A stretch of DNA of 64,000 nt, taken from positions 744,001 to 808,000 of the forward strand of contig JADJNF010000001.1 of assembly GCA_016714445.1 (NCBI GenBank), read 5' to 3'. Positions 1 to 8,734 of this stretch are shown piece by piece; position 1 is the stretch's first letter; each line of letters opens with the position of its first letter. Both the position numbers and the translations under genes were made by a program. The DNA is from Saprospiraceae bacterium. GTDB taxonomy: Bacteria > Bacteroidota > Bacteroidia > Chitinophagales > Saprospiraceae. The notes beneath the pieces were generated by a model, which saw nothing but the letters and a program-made list of their open reading frames with translations, had not been told where the DNA came from and did no database searches.

Positions 1-1401
1 TAGTTTGGTCAGATATTTTGTTAATTCTTCAGCCATTCGTTTTGTCAAGGTAGTGACCAATACCCTTTCGTCCTTTTCTATGCGATTACTTATTTCTTCA
101 AGCAGATCATCAATTTGGTTTATGCTAGCTCTCACTTCTATAGGTGGATCAAGCAATCCTGTAGGTCTTACAATTTGTTCCACTACCACGCCTTCTGTCT
201 TTTCCAGTTCATAGTCTCCCGGAGTGGCACTTACATACACCACCTGATTTATTACAGATTCAAATTCTTCGAAACTCAGTGGACGGTTATCCATAGCCGA
301 AGGAAGTCTGAATCCAAAATTAACCAGATTTATCTTTCTTGCTCTGTCGCCTCCCCACATTCCTCTTACCTGAGGCAAGGTCTGATGACTTTCGTCGATA
401 ATCATCAGATAATCTTCAGGAAAATAATCCAATAAACAAAACGGTCTGGTACCTTGCCGTCTGCCATCAAAAAATCTTGAATAATTTTCAATACCATTAC
501 AGTACCCAAGTTCCCTTATCATTTCCAAGTCAAATGTAACTCTTTCTTTTATTCGCTGAGCTTCCAGATATCTTCCTTCTTCTTCAAAAAACTTCTCATG
601 ATTGTGCAATTCATCTTCAATATCGCGAATCACCATATTCAATCTGTCTTTTGGCGCAACATATAGATTAGCCGGAAAAATAGCAGCATGTTCAAGTGAA
701 GCAATTCGTTTTCCGCTTTCAATTTCAAGCTGTTCAATCACTTCTATTTCATCACCAAAAAATATTACCCTATACCCAAAATCTACATAAGGCAGATTGA
801 TATCTACCGTATCTCCTTTAACTCTGAAAGTGCCTCTACGAAAATCAGTTTCTGTCCTTGAATACAAACTCTGCACCATACTATATAAAAATGTATTGCG
901 GCTTATTTTTTGACCTTTTGCAATTCTTATAATCCCGGTTTTATAATCTTCCGGATTCCCCATACCATAGATACAGGACACTGAAGATACTATGATTACA
1001 TCTCGTCTTCCTGACAATAATGACGATGTGGCTCGAAGTCTCAATTTATCAATTTCTTCATTAACCTGGAGATCTTTCTCTATATAGGTATCAGAATGGG
1101 TAATGTATGCTTCCGGTTGGTAATAATCATAGTAAGATACAAAATACTCCACTGCATTGTCAGGAAAAAATTCACACAACTCAGCGTACAATTGAGCGGT
1201 CAATGTCTTATTGTGGGTCAAAACCAGCGTTGGTCTGTTCAATGCTGCAATCACATTTGCCATAGTAAATGTTTTCCCAGAGCCAGTAACACCCAATAAA
1301 ACCTGATATTTTTCATTGTTCTCTAGTCCTTCTATCAATTGTTCTATTGCTTTTGGCTGGTCACCAGTGGGTTTATAATGAGATGTTATTGAAAAGGCCA
1401 T
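1..1401 (-). CDS. uvrB: UvrABC excinuclease subunit B (partial, C-terminus outside window)
   Basis: UvrB is the damage-verifying helicase-like subunit of nucleotide excision repair, working with UvrA and UvrC. The frame is open from the ATG at 1401 down to base 1, giving the first 467 residues; the rest lies off the left edge. The N-terminus has the family GDQPKAI stretch and a Walker A GVTGSGKT at residues 37-44, followed by the HNKT motif. Near the edge it reads RVLVTTLTKRMAEELTKYL, which is helicase domain motif IV-V territory in UvrB. A full-length UvrB is about 670 residues, so roughly 200 are missing only because of the window. A TAnnTTTG box lies just upstream on the minus strand. Identification is secure. 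Confidence 0.97.
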   Translation of the reverse strand, partial: MAFSITSHYKPTGDQPKAIEQLIEGLENNEKYQVLLGVTGSGKTFTMANVIAALNRPTLVLTHNKTLTAQLYAELCEFFPDNAVEYFVSYYDYYQPEAYITHSDTYIEKDLQVNEEIDKLRLRATSSLLSGRRDVIIVSSVSCIYGMGNPEDYKTGIIRIAKGQKISRNTFLYSMVQSLYSRTETDFRRGTFRVKGDTVDINLPYVDFGYRVIFFGDEIEVIEQLEIESGKRIASLEHAAIFPANLYVAPKDRLNMVIRDIEDELHNHEKFFEEEGRYLEAQRIKERVTFDLEMIRELGYCNGIENYSRFFDGRRQGTRPFCLLDYFPEDYLMIIDESHQTLPQVRGMWGGDRARKINLVNFGFRLPSAMDNRPLSFEEFESVINQVVYVSATPGDYELEKTEGVVVEQIVRPTGLLDPPIEVRASINQIDDLLEEISNRIEKDERVLVTTLTKRMAEELTKYLTKL

Positions 1402-1421
1402 ATGATAGCTGATTATAGGGA

Positions 1422-1429
1422 CAAAGATA
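1422..1429 (-). promoter_or_regulatory. Bacteroidota -7 box upstream of uvrB
   Basis: On the minus strand this reads TATCTTTG, an exact TAnnTTTG match, 20 bases before the uvrB ATG. No TTG stands at the expected 19-bp distance, so the -33 element is weak or absent. Function is inferred from the Bacteroidota sigma factor consensus. Confidence 0.45.
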
Positions 1430-1603
1430 ATTTAATATTTAGTATAAGAAGTTAACAAAAACGCTCAGTTAATAGTTTTGGTTGCAACATCAATACAACA
1501 TAATTTGCATAAAGTCAAATACACAGATTTATTATCCGAATACCATTCAAAATAAATTGCTTTACAAAATTAAATTTTATAACAAAATGTAAATAAAACT
1601 AAG

Positions 1604-1611
1604 TATTTTTG
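1604..1611 (+). promoter_or_regulatory. Bacteroidota -7 box upstream of the E1 gene
   Basis: TATTTTTG followed by CA matches the TAnnTTTG consensus and lies 36 bases before the ATG at 1648. The -33 region has no clear TTG. It is the best promoter candidate in the 246-base gap between uvrB and the E1 gene. Confidence 0.45.
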
Positions 1612-1647
1612 CAGTATTATTCATTGTAACCAACCCTAACCCGCGTT

Positions 1648-4056
1648 ATGATAGCCATTGACTCCTTATCTCTGGAAGTTTCTCAGACCGTAAATCATGA
1701 TGAGAACAATTTTAAAAAAGATGTATTGCATGACTTTTGGATTTGTCTTATCAGCCGGGAAGCAAGTTTGCTTGGCAGAAAAGAAGTTTTAAACGGAAGA
1801 GCAAAATTCGGGATTTTGGGTGATGGTAAGGAATTACCACAAGTAGCTATGGCTCGGGCATTCAGAAAAGGAGACTGGCGATCAGGTTACTACAGAGATC
1901 AGACTTTTATGTTCGCTCGCGGTTTATGTACTTTGGAAGAGTTTTTTTTCCAATTGTATGCAGATACTGAAAATGACCCTTTTTCAGGGGGACGACAAAT
2001 GAATAGCCACTATGCTACTCCAATGATGAATAAAGACGGGGATTGGCTGGACCAGACAAAAATGTACAATGTTTCTTCAGATATTTCATGTACTGCCGGT
2101 CAAATGGCGAGAGGCCTGGGGCTCGCAATGGCTTCTAAGAAATATCGAAAATTGGATATTCCAACCGGAAACAAATTTTCCGACAATGGAAATGAAGTCA
2201 GTTTTGTTACCATTGGTGATAGTTCGACTTCAGAAGGCGTGTTTTGGGAAACGATGAATGCAGCTGCTATAATGAAGGTTCCATTATTAGTCGCAGTTTG
2301 GGATGATGGTTATGGCATAAGTGTCCCTGTGGAAATGCAAACTGTCAAAGGCTCAATCTCAAAAGCACTTGAAGGTTTCATGATAGACGAAACAGGAAAT
2401 GGGATCATGATATACACGGTAAAGGGCTGGGACTACCCGGAGTTGTGTGCTGCATTTGAAAAAATTGCTTTAAAAGTAAGAGAACAACATATTCCTGCTG
2501 TAATTCATGTGCAGGAACTAACTCAACCCCAAGGGCATTCGACAAGTGGATCGCACGAAAGATACAAGTCACCTGAAAGATTGCAATGGGAAAAAGACAA
2601 TGATTGTATAAAAAGGATGGCTGAATGGATCATAGAAAATCAAATTGCCACCGAAGAAGAAATCAATGAATTAAGGTTAAAAGCAGTAGATTTCACCAAA
2701 AATGCTAAAGATTCCGCCTGGAAAAAATATTCAGATGGAGTGAAAATTCATGTGAACTCTTTAAAAGAAATTTATTTAAAAATCCCCGATACATCAAAAA
2801 CCGAAGGTATTAGTCATTTGGAAAATGAATTAAATTCTGCATTAAATCCCGTTTTTTCTGAAGTAGTTTCTAATGCCAGAAAGCTTCAGATACAATTGAT
2901 GAGATTTGGAAATTTTAGCCATCCTATGTTAATCGATTTTATTGAAAAAGCAAAGGAAATCGGTAAAAACAGATATAATACCAATCTTTATAGTGAAACC
3001 AAAAATTCTGCACTTAATATTCCGGTAAATACCCCAAAATATGGCATCAACCCACAAGTTCTAAATGGTTATCAAGTGCTGAATACTTATTTTGATGAAC
3101 TTTTGGAGCAGAGACCTGAAGTGATAGCTTTTGGAGAAGATGTGGGCCAAATTGGTGATGTAAACCAGGGTTTTGCAGGTCTTCAGGCCAAACATGGTAA
3201 AGAAAGAGTGTTCGACACAGGGATTAGAGAATGGACCATTATGGGGCAGGCACTGGGTGGAGCGATGCGTGGTTTAAGGACGATCGCAGAGATACAGTAT
3301 TTGGACTATATGGCTTATGCTTTTTCATTATTGACAGACGATCTGGCAACATTAAGATACAGATCCAATGGTATTCAGTGCGCTCCGGCGATCATTAGGA
3401 CACGAGGTCACAGATTAGAAGGCATTTGGCATGCAGGATCTCCTATGGGCATGATTATTACCTCTATGCAGGGTATTTATCTTTGTGTGCCTAGAAATAT
3501 GGTGCAAGCAGTTGGATTTTATAATACTTTATTAAAATCTGATGACCCGGGTATTGTGGTAGAATGTCTGAATGGCTACAGATTAAAAGAAAAAATGCCG
3601 GAGAACTTGTTAGAATTCACTTTGCCATTGGGCATGCCTGAAATATTACAGGAAGGATCAGATGTAACCTTAGTGACGTATGGATCGTGCATACGTGAAG
3701 CTCAGAAAGGGATAGACTTACTGAAGGGCTTTAACATTTCAGTAGAATTAATTGATGTTCAAACACTTCTACCGTTCGATCTTGAAGGGATCATTGTTAA
3801 TTCATTAAAAAAGACCAATAAGATAATTTTTATGGATGAAGATGTACCCGGAGGAGCTACTTCATATATGATGAGTCAGGTACTTGAAAAATGGAACGGA
3901 TACCAATATCTAGATTCAAGACCTGTAATTCTTTCTGCTAAAGCGCATAGAACACCTTTTGGATCAGATGGTGACTATTTTAGTAAACCTAATGCCGAAG
4001 ATGTTTTTGACTCAATCATAACGATAATGAAGGAATCGTTTCCTGATAGATTTTGA
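1648..4056 (+). CDS. 2-oxoacid dehydrogenase E1, fused alpha and beta subunits
   Basis: This is the thiamine-diphosphate-dependent decarboxylase component (E1) of a branched-chain 2-oxoacid or pyruvate dehydrogenase complex. Residues about 20-370 form the alpha part, with the ThDP/Mg site GDSSTSEGVFWETMNAA at 190-206 (a serine variant of the usual GDG). From about residue 466 the beta part begins, with FGEDVGQIGDVNQGF and the FDTGIRE segment, and the transketolase C-terminal domain closes the protein. The single 802-residue chain replaces the two genes found in many bacteria; the fused form is common in Bacteroidota. No E2 or E3 gene is adjacent, so the substrate cannot be told from context. 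Confidence 0.9.
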   Translation: MIAIDSLSLEVSQTVNHDENNFKKDVLHDFWICLISREASLLGRKEVLNGRAKFGILGDGKELPQVAMARAFRKGDWRSGYYRDQTFMFARGLCTLEEFFFQLYADTENDPFSGGRQMNSHYATPMMNKDGDWLDQTKMYNVSSDISCTAGQMARGLGLAMASKKYRKLDIPTGNKFSDNGNEVSFVTIGDSSTSEGVFWETMNAAAIMKVPLLVAVWDDGYGISVPVEMQTVKGSISKALEGFMIDETGNGIMIYTVKGWDYPELCAAFEKIALKVREQHIPAVIHVQELTQPQGHSTSGSHERYKSPERLQWEKDNDCIKRMAEWIIENQIATEEEINELRLKAVDFTKNAKDSAWKKYSDGVKIHVNSLKEIYLKIPDTSKTEGISHLENELNSALNPVFSEVVSNARKLQIQLMRFGNFSHPMLIDFIEKAKEIGKNRYNTNLYSETKNSALNIPVNTPKYGINPQVLNGYQVLNTYFDELLEQRPEVIAFGEDVGQIGDVNQGFAGLQAKHGKERVFDTGIREWTIMGQALGGAMRGLRTIAEIQYLDYMAYAFSLLTDDLATLRYRSNGIQCAPAIIRTRGHRLEGIWHAGSPMGMIITSMQGIYLCVPRNMVQAVGFYNTLLKSDDPGIVVECLNGYRLKEKMPENLLEFTLPLGMPEILQEGSDVTLVTYGSCIREAQKGIDLLKGFNISVELIDVQTLLPFDLEGIIVNSLKKTNKIIFMDEDVPGGATSYMMSQVLEKWNGYQYLDSRPVILSAKAHRTPFGSDGDYFSKPNAEDVFDSIITIMKESFPDRF

Positions 4057-4500
4057 GTAAAGTACATTAAATAACCATTCTGAAAATTTTAAATAAATCT
4101 AAAGAATATTGTCCTTTTTTTTTCAGATTCGAATTCAACATTTGTAATTCGTAGTTCATAGCTTGTAATTTAAGTAGAAATGACTCCTATCTTAACTTAT
4201 ACTTCAAAAGACGGAGCAAAATAGCAAAATGCCTTCAACTTTCACCCAATAAAATGAGTATTTGTTATAGAAATTATGATAAAGAAAACGATAAAAAAGG
4301 AAAAAATTAAGTGCTTTGGGAAAAAATAGATTGGGTTAGTAAACTGAGTTTTTCAATTAATGTTTTATTTTTTTACAATCGAAACAGCTAATAGAGTATA
4401 TAATAATATTTTTTTTTAATATTTGCACCGAAATATCAGAACGCACGCTAAAATTCGTTTTTTTGCGTTGTAAAAATTTAGATAACATTATAATACTATT
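4057..4500 (+). other. AT-rich intergenic region, no gene seen
   Basis: This 444-base gap lies between the E1 gene and the glycosyltransferase. I see runs of T and A, no credible open frame, no exact TAnnTTTG box and no strong terminator. The last part (4440-4470) has AACGCA and TGCGTT about 20 bases apart, which could form only a weak hairpin. Confidence 0.5.
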
Positions 4501-5223
4501 TTGGAATCCTGCCTGGTCATCATACCTACATACAATGAAATTGAAAATATACATTCAATAATTGAATCTGTGCTAAAGCAGGGAATTAATTTTTCTGTTT
4601 TAATAGTTGACGATAATTCACCCGATGGAACGGCCGACTTAGTCAAAGTGATGCAGGAAAAGGAGTCTCGCATACACATGATCCAAAGATCTGGAAAAAT
4701 GGGTTTGGGTACAGCATATATTGCTGGGTTCAAATATGGTATTAAGCATACATTTGACTATATTTTTGAAATGGATGCCGACTTTAGCCATAACCCAAAT
4801 GATCTTAATAGGTTATTGAATGCATGTGTGAAAGGTGCAGATATGGCAGTAGGCAGCAGATATGTAAAAGGTGGAAACATTAAAAACTGGTCAAAAGACA
4901 GATTACTTTTATCATACGGCGCATCAATGTATGTGAAACTCATTACCTGGCTACCTGTAAATGACCCGACAGCCGGCTTCATATGTTACAAAAGGAAGGT
5001 ACTTGAAAGCCTTGATCTGGACAAAATTAAGTTTATTGGTTATACTTTCCAGATAGAAATGAAATACTATGCATGGTCAAAAGGTTTTAAAATCATAGAA
5101 GTTCCCATTACTTTTGTAGATCGTGAAAAAGGCAACTCAAAAATGCATGCAAATATCGTTTCGGAAGCCATAAAAGGCGTACTTAAAATGAGATGGCGAA
5201 AACTATCCGGATATTATATTTAA
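4501..5223 (+). CDS. Polyprenol-phosphate mannosyltransferase-like GT2 (DPM1 type)
   Basis: This is a family 2 glycosyltransferase of the dolichol/polyprenol-phosphate mannose synthase type, which moves a sugar from a nucleotide donor onto a lipid phosphate carrier at the inner face of the membrane. The N-terminus VIIPTYNEIENI, the VDDNSPDGT motif near residue 37 and the DAD metal site at residues 92-94 fit the family. At 240 residues it has the catalytic domain only, with no C-terminal membrane segments. The start is TTG at 4501: an in-frame stop at 4483-4485 leaves no ATG or GTG upstream, and this start places the sheet motif where homologues have it. Actual donor and acceptor are not shown by sequence. 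Confidence 0.88.
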   Translation: MESCLVIIPTYNEIENIHSIIESVLKQGINFSVLIVDDNSPDGTADLVKVMQEKESRIHMIQRSGKMGLGTAYIAGFKYGIKHTFDYIFEMDADFSHNPNDLNRLLNACVKGADMAVGSRYVKGGNIKNWSKDRLLLSYGASMYVKLITWLPVNDPTAGFICYKRKVLESLDLDKIKFIGYTFQIEMKYYAWSKGFKIIEVPITFVDREKGNSKMHANIVSEAIKGVLKMRWRKLSGYYI

Positions 5224-5360
5224 CCGGAAACACATTCAATTTCAAATCAAAAAACCTACTATTCTTTCATAATGCATTAATTGTTAATATATTATAAATT
5301 ACATATATATTAATATTATTTTACTCAATTTTTGTATTTTTTTCTACTCATCAATAGACA

Positions 5361-5368
5361 TATCTTTG
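5361..5368 (+). promoter_or_regulatory. Bacteroidota -7 box of an orphan transcription unit
   Basis: TATCTTTG is an exact TAnnTTTG box, with no gene for 400 bases downstream. The position 19 bp upstream reads TTT instead of TTG. Together with the terminator at 5629-5661 it brackets a transcript of about 285 nt. Confidence 0.4.
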
Positions 5369-5376
5369 TATCGTAA

Positions 5377-5475
5377 AAGTTATTAAAGCCACATTTAATA
5401 GCAAACAACGAATCACTATCGGTTAAAGAAGCGGTCAGGAAATTCGGATATGTTCATGGGATTAAAAACAAATGA
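5377..5475 (+). pseudogene. Possible vestigial coding fragment, 32 codons
   Basis: A short frame opens after an in-frame TAA at 5374 and ends at TGA 5475, with no ATG, GTG or TTG at its beginning. Its translation includes the stretch NNESLSVKEAVRKFGYVHGI, which looks protein-like (charged amphipathic helix) and not like random AT-rich sequence. It may be a remnant of a transposase or DNA-binding protein, but I do not recognise the family. It could equally be a chance frame inside a non-coding RNA. Confidence 0.25.
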
Positions 5476-5478
5476 TAA

Positions 5479-5514
5479 TTGGGTTGATTTTAAGATTTAC
5501 TAAAGTCAACCCAA
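5479..5514 (+). other. Stable hairpin without a T-run
   Basis: The arms at 5479-5491 (TTGGGTTGATTTT) and 5502-5514 (AAAGTCAACCCAA) pair over 13 bp with one G-T wobble around a 10-base loop. No U-tract follows, so it is not an ordinary terminator. It lies in the middle of the orphan unit 5361-5661 and would be part of its RNA fold. Confidence 0.55.
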
Positions 5515-5628
5515 ATGTCACTTCAAAGTAAAAAAGTTTTGGTTATATAAATTAGTTTTAAAAGAGATTGAGTTACGGAGTTTGAGACCTTCGTAATTTT
5601 ATGGTTAAATGTTCATGGGTTATAGTCT

Positions 5629-5661
5629 AAAATGGTCGCTGGGGGGCGACCATTTTTATTA
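5629..5661 (+). terminator. Rho-independent terminator of the orphan unit
   Basis: Arms AAAATGGTCGC (5629-5639) and GCGACCATTTT (5646-5656) pair perfectly over 11 bp around the loop TGGGGG, followed by T and TATT. It lies 400 bases after the GT2 gene, so it probably ends the transcript that starts near 5374. Confidence 0.8.
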
Positions 5662-5723
5662 AACGCAAATTACTTTTAAGAATTTATATATCCCCAAACG
5701 GCCTTTTGGTCCCAATAGTTATC

Positions 5724-5731
5724 TATATTTG
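5724..5731 (+). promoter_or_regulatory. Bacteroidota -7 box before the lipoprotein gene
   Basis: TATATTTG followed by CA matches TAnnTTTG, 50 bases before the ATG at 5782. The nearest TTG is only 15 bp upstream, shorter than the usual 19. Confidence 0.4.
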
Positions 5732-5781
5732 CAGAATAATAAACTTCCATTTTCGATAACATCATATTAAATACTCTAATT

Positions 5782-6225
5782 ATGAAACATTTTCAACTTG
5801 TTACCTTAATAATCATTATTGCAGGTTTATTTTCTTGTAAAAAAGATGAGCCGGCAGATCTACTTGTTGGGAACTGGAAAGCCACTAAATTAGTAAATTC
5901 AGGATGTACTGATCCGGAAGATAACCAAAACTTGACATTTACCAACGGATGTTACAATGAAGCATTATTCAATCTCGAAATTTGTTTAACTGCAACTTTT
6001 AACACTAATAAATCATATTCCATTGTTACAAAGTCAACTTTTCAGGGATCTACTGATACTGAAACCGAAAATGGTACCTATACAGTGTCCGGAACAACGC
6101 TTACGCTGTGCGAAACTGGAGGTTCTTGTGATGACGCAAATTTCAGCGTATCTGAAAGTACTTTAAATCTTAATGGAAAAGATACAGATTCAAAATGTAC
6201 ATCAGCTTGGACCTTTGTAAAATAA
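5782..6225 (+). CDS. Small lipocalin-like lipoprotein
   Basis: The 147-residue product begins with a lipoprotein signal peptide ending AGLFSCKK, with Cys19 as the likely lipidation site. The mature part opens LVGNWKATKLVNSGC and shows alternating beta-rich segments with four or more further cysteines, which resembles the lipocalin-like domains common in Bacteroidota lipoproteins (a short W-containing strand after the lipid anchor). The Cys pairs suggest disulfides in the periplasm or at the cell surface. It is monocistronic, with its own -7 box. Specific ligand or role is unknown, and the family call is by pattern only. Confidence 0.6.
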   Translation: MKHFQLVTLIIIIAGLFSCKKDEPADLLVGNWKATKLVNSGCTDPEDNQNLTFTNGCYNEALFNLEICLTATFNTNKSYSIVTKSTFQGSTDTETENGTYTVSGTTLTLCETGGSCDDANFSVSESTLNLNGKDTDSKCTSAWTFVK

Positions 6226-6315
6226 ATTCATCCCAAATATCCTCAAAAACCGTTTTACTTTGCAGTGAATAAACTTTCATGTTTGTTCACTGTTTTTTTA
6301 TATATAAATGTACGT

Positions 6316-7143
6316 ATGAAGTTAACTTTTGCTTTTTCCCCCTGTCCCAATGACACTTTCATGTTTGAACCTATGGTCAATGCCAGAATTGACCTGCTAG
6401 GTTTTGAATTTGCATATGTGTTGGACGATGTCGAAAACCTGAACAAATCTGCTATTTTGGGTCTTCATGATATTACAAAACTGAGTTTTAATGCATATAC
6501 ACGGCTTAGTGACATATATCAGCTTCTTACCAGTGGAAGTGCTTTAGGCAATAACTGCGGACCGCTCCTGATATCCAAAAGACCTATAGATGATGTGCCC
6601 ATTGAAAAACTAAAAATTGCGGTGCCAGGATTTAACACTACTGCATATCTGTTGTTAAAATATGCTTTCCCGAATTTGGAGCACGTGCAAGAATTGCTTT
6701 TTTCAGATATTGAAAATGCCGTAGCAAGTGGAAAAGTTGATGCAGGAGTGATCATCCATGAAAACAGATTCACATATTCAAACAAAGGGCTTCATAAAAT
6801 AATAGATCTGGGCGAGTACTGGGAAAATAAAACCAATAGTCCTATTCCTTTGGGCGGAATAGCGGTAAAAAGATCTCTTCCTGAAGAAGTTAAACAAAAA
6901 CTCAATGATATATTATTTCAAAGTATAAAATTCGCCTTTGAAAACCCGACTTCAGGTATAGATTTTATTAAATCCAATGCACAGGAAATGGATGAAAATG
7001 TAATGTACTCACACATTAACCTCTATGTAAATAATTATTCGAAGGATTTGGGTGATGATGGAAAAAATGCCATAAATGTGCTATTTAAAACTGCATACCC
7101 TAACTTCACCGATCAGGATTTAAAAGACTTATTTGTCAGATAA
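6316..7143 (+). CDS. mqnD: 1,4-dihydroxy-6-naphthoate synthase
   Basis: MqnD cleaves cyclic dehypoxanthinyl futalosine to 1,4-dihydroxy-6-naphthoate in the futalosine route to menaquinone. The N-terminus MKLTFAFSPCPNDTFMFEP and the later GIAVKRSL segment are typical of this periplasmic-binding-protein-like fold. The ATG at 6316 is preferred over a GTG at 6265 because the family begins right at the KLTFAFSPCPNDT strand and the extra 17 residues look like translated leader. Length is 275 residues, normal for the family. The window also holds a UbiX/UbiD pair of the menaquinone type at 29.5-32 kb, which would act later in the same route. Confidence 0.9.
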   Translation: MKLTFAFSPCPNDTFMFEPMVNARIDLLGFEFAYVLDDVENLNKSAILGLHDITKLSFNAYTRLSDIYQLLTSGSALGNNCGPLLISKRPIDDVPIEKLKIAVPGFNTTAYLLLKYAFPNLEHVQELLFSDIENAVASGKVDAGVIIHENRFTYSNKGLHKIIDLGEYWENKTNSPIPLGGIAVKRSLPEEVKQKLNDILFQSIKFAFENPTSGIDFIKSNAQEMDENVMYSHINLYVNNYSKDLGDDGKNAINVLFKTAYPNFTDQDLKDLFVR

Positions 7144-7251
7144 TTTCCGGGCAATTATGTAAACTATTCATACATTAAGAAAACCCCATCTAATCTGGCA
7201 ATGATGTATGTTCAGGCACCTTACTCTTTTGATCAGCATTCGTAATAAAGA

Positions 7252-7796
7252 CTATTTCAGATCTGCAAAAAACATTCGTAATTCAGAAGCGTTTTCAGGT
7301 TTCATTTTTCCGGCAAGGATAAGACGAAGCTCTCTACGGCGGAGTGCTACGTCATATTGTTTCTTTTCTTCGTTTGTTATTGGGATTACTGCCGGTACTT
7401 TTATCGGTTTTCCTGAAGCGGTATCAATAGCCACAAAAGTAAAGTATGCGTGATTGGATTGTCTGGGATTTTCACCGGTGATTTCAGCGGCTGAGACTTC
7501 AACAAATATCTCCACAGAAGTATTAAATGCTCTGGTCACTACAGCGGTTAATGTGATTACATCCCCAATTTAATCGGTTCGTGAAATGAAATGTGATCCA
7601 CAGAAGCTGTAGCAACCTGTGAACCACAGTGACGGGCTGCACATACAGCACAGGCAATATCCATCCACCTCATCAGATAACCACCCATCAGATTCCCCAT
7701 AGGATTAGTATCATTCGGCATAATCATCTCCGTCATTACTGTTCTAGACTGATTTACCAGCTTACCGCTCACTTTTTCAGATTCCATATTTTGCAT
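7252..7796 (-). pseudogene. Acyl-CoA thioesterase (hotdog fold), interrupted by a one-base frameshift
   Basis: Two minus-strand frames together make one acyl-CoA thioesterase of about 180 residues that hydrolyses acyl-CoA in the cytoplasm. The N-terminal piece (7796 to 7557) has MPNDTNPMGNLMGGYLMRWMD and ends HEPIKLG, then runs into a stop; the C-terminal piece (from about 7560 down to 7252) continues the fold with VVTRAFNTSVEIFVEV and NHAYFTFVAID. Adding one G to the run at 7563-7566 (CCCC on the plus strand) restores L-G-D-V-I-T across the junction. The rest of both halves is intact and undecayed, so this is more likely a homopolymer sequencing error than a true pseudogene. Confidence 0.85.
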
Positions 7797-7808
7797 TTGG
7801 AAAGTAAC

Positions 7809-8579
7809 TCAAATTTCAGAAATTAGTTCAAAATCAAATAACTGACTAAATATGTCTGCCAGTTCAATTCCTACTTTTTCTATGTCAACATCATTGCCGG
7901 TTTCTTTAGATAATGATGTGACAGTTTTATTCTTATCCACAATGCCGCAGGGGATTATTTTTTCAAAATAAGATAAATCCGTGTTGACATTAAATGCAAA
8001 TCCGTGCATGCTAACCCACCTCGAAAGATGTACTCCTATGGCACATATTTTTCTAAACTGATCAGATGTATTGTCCGGCTCAAGCCAAACACCAGTATAA
8101 CCGGCTATTCTGATACCGTTTAGACCATACTTTGAAATCAATACAATGATGGCTTCTTCAATAGTCCTGACATATCGGTGGACATCGGTAAAAAATTCTT
8201 CAAGGTCAAAAACAGGGTAACCGGTAATTTGCCCCGGACCGTGATAGGTAATATCTCCTCCCCTATTAATTTTAAAAAACTCGATGTTGTCTTCCTTTAA
8301 TTCCGAATCGGTTAGTAATAAATGATCCATGCTTCCACTTTTTCCAAGCGTAAAAACATGATCGTGCTCACAAAATATTAATTGATGCTTTTGTTTTATA
8401 GTTATTATTGAGTCGTCAATATGATATTTTTTTTGCATTTTAGACTCAATCAATCCTTTGTGTATTGATGTCTGAATGTCCCAGGCTTCCTGATAGGTCA
8501 GCCCTTTTAACCATGTAAAATATACAGAAGGTTTCATTTTCGGCACAAAATTAAGCAATTCATAAGATAAATTGTACAT
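7809..8579 (-). CDS. lipB: Octanoyl-[acyl carrier protein]-protein N-octanoyltransferase
   Basis: LipB transfers octanoyl groups from acyl carrier protein onto the lipoyl domains of 2-oxoacid dehydrogenases and the glycine cleavage H protein. The signature RGGDITYHGPGQ is at residues 106-117, the catalytic lysine is Lys177 in KICAIGVH, and the acyl-thioester cysteine is Cys211 in IIPCGI. The 256-residue length is normal. It lies 12 bases upstream of the thioesterase gene on the same strand, so the two may be co-transcribed. Its likely clients include the dehydrogenase complex to which the E1 fusion at 1.6 kb belongs. A start at Met15 is also possible. Confidence 0.95.
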   Translation of the reverse strand: MYNLSYELLNFVPKMKPSVYFTWLKGLTYQEAWDIQTSIHKGLIESKMQKKYHIDDSIITIKQKHQLIFCEHDHVFTLGKSGSMDHLLLTDSELKEDNIEFFKINRGGDITYHGPGQITGYPVFDLEEFFTDVHRYVRTIEEAIIVLISKYGLNGIRIAGYTGVWLEPDNTSDQFRKICAIGVHLSRWVSMHGFAFNVNTDLSYFEKIIPCGIVDKNKTVTSLSKETGNDVDIEKVGIELADIFSQLFDFELISEI

Positions 8580-8734
8580 TATTTCAATAAGCTATTGATT
8601 ATTATCAGGAAATGTTATATTTTTGATTCCTAATTCATCAAAAGAATAAGTAAATTTGGTTTTATTTACATAAATGAGAAATAAAAATCGTTAAACCGCA
8701 GCTCAACATTGGTCATCTTAAGAAAATTAAATAA

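Noticed and set aside
4440..4470. Hairpin AACGCA/TGCGTT before the GT2 gene
   Set aside because: Only six base pairs with a 20-base loop, so not significant in this AT-rich sequence.
6265..6315. GTG start at 6265 for mqnD
   Set aside because: The 17 extra residues look like translated leader; the conserved family start MKLTFAFSPCPNDT begins at 6316.
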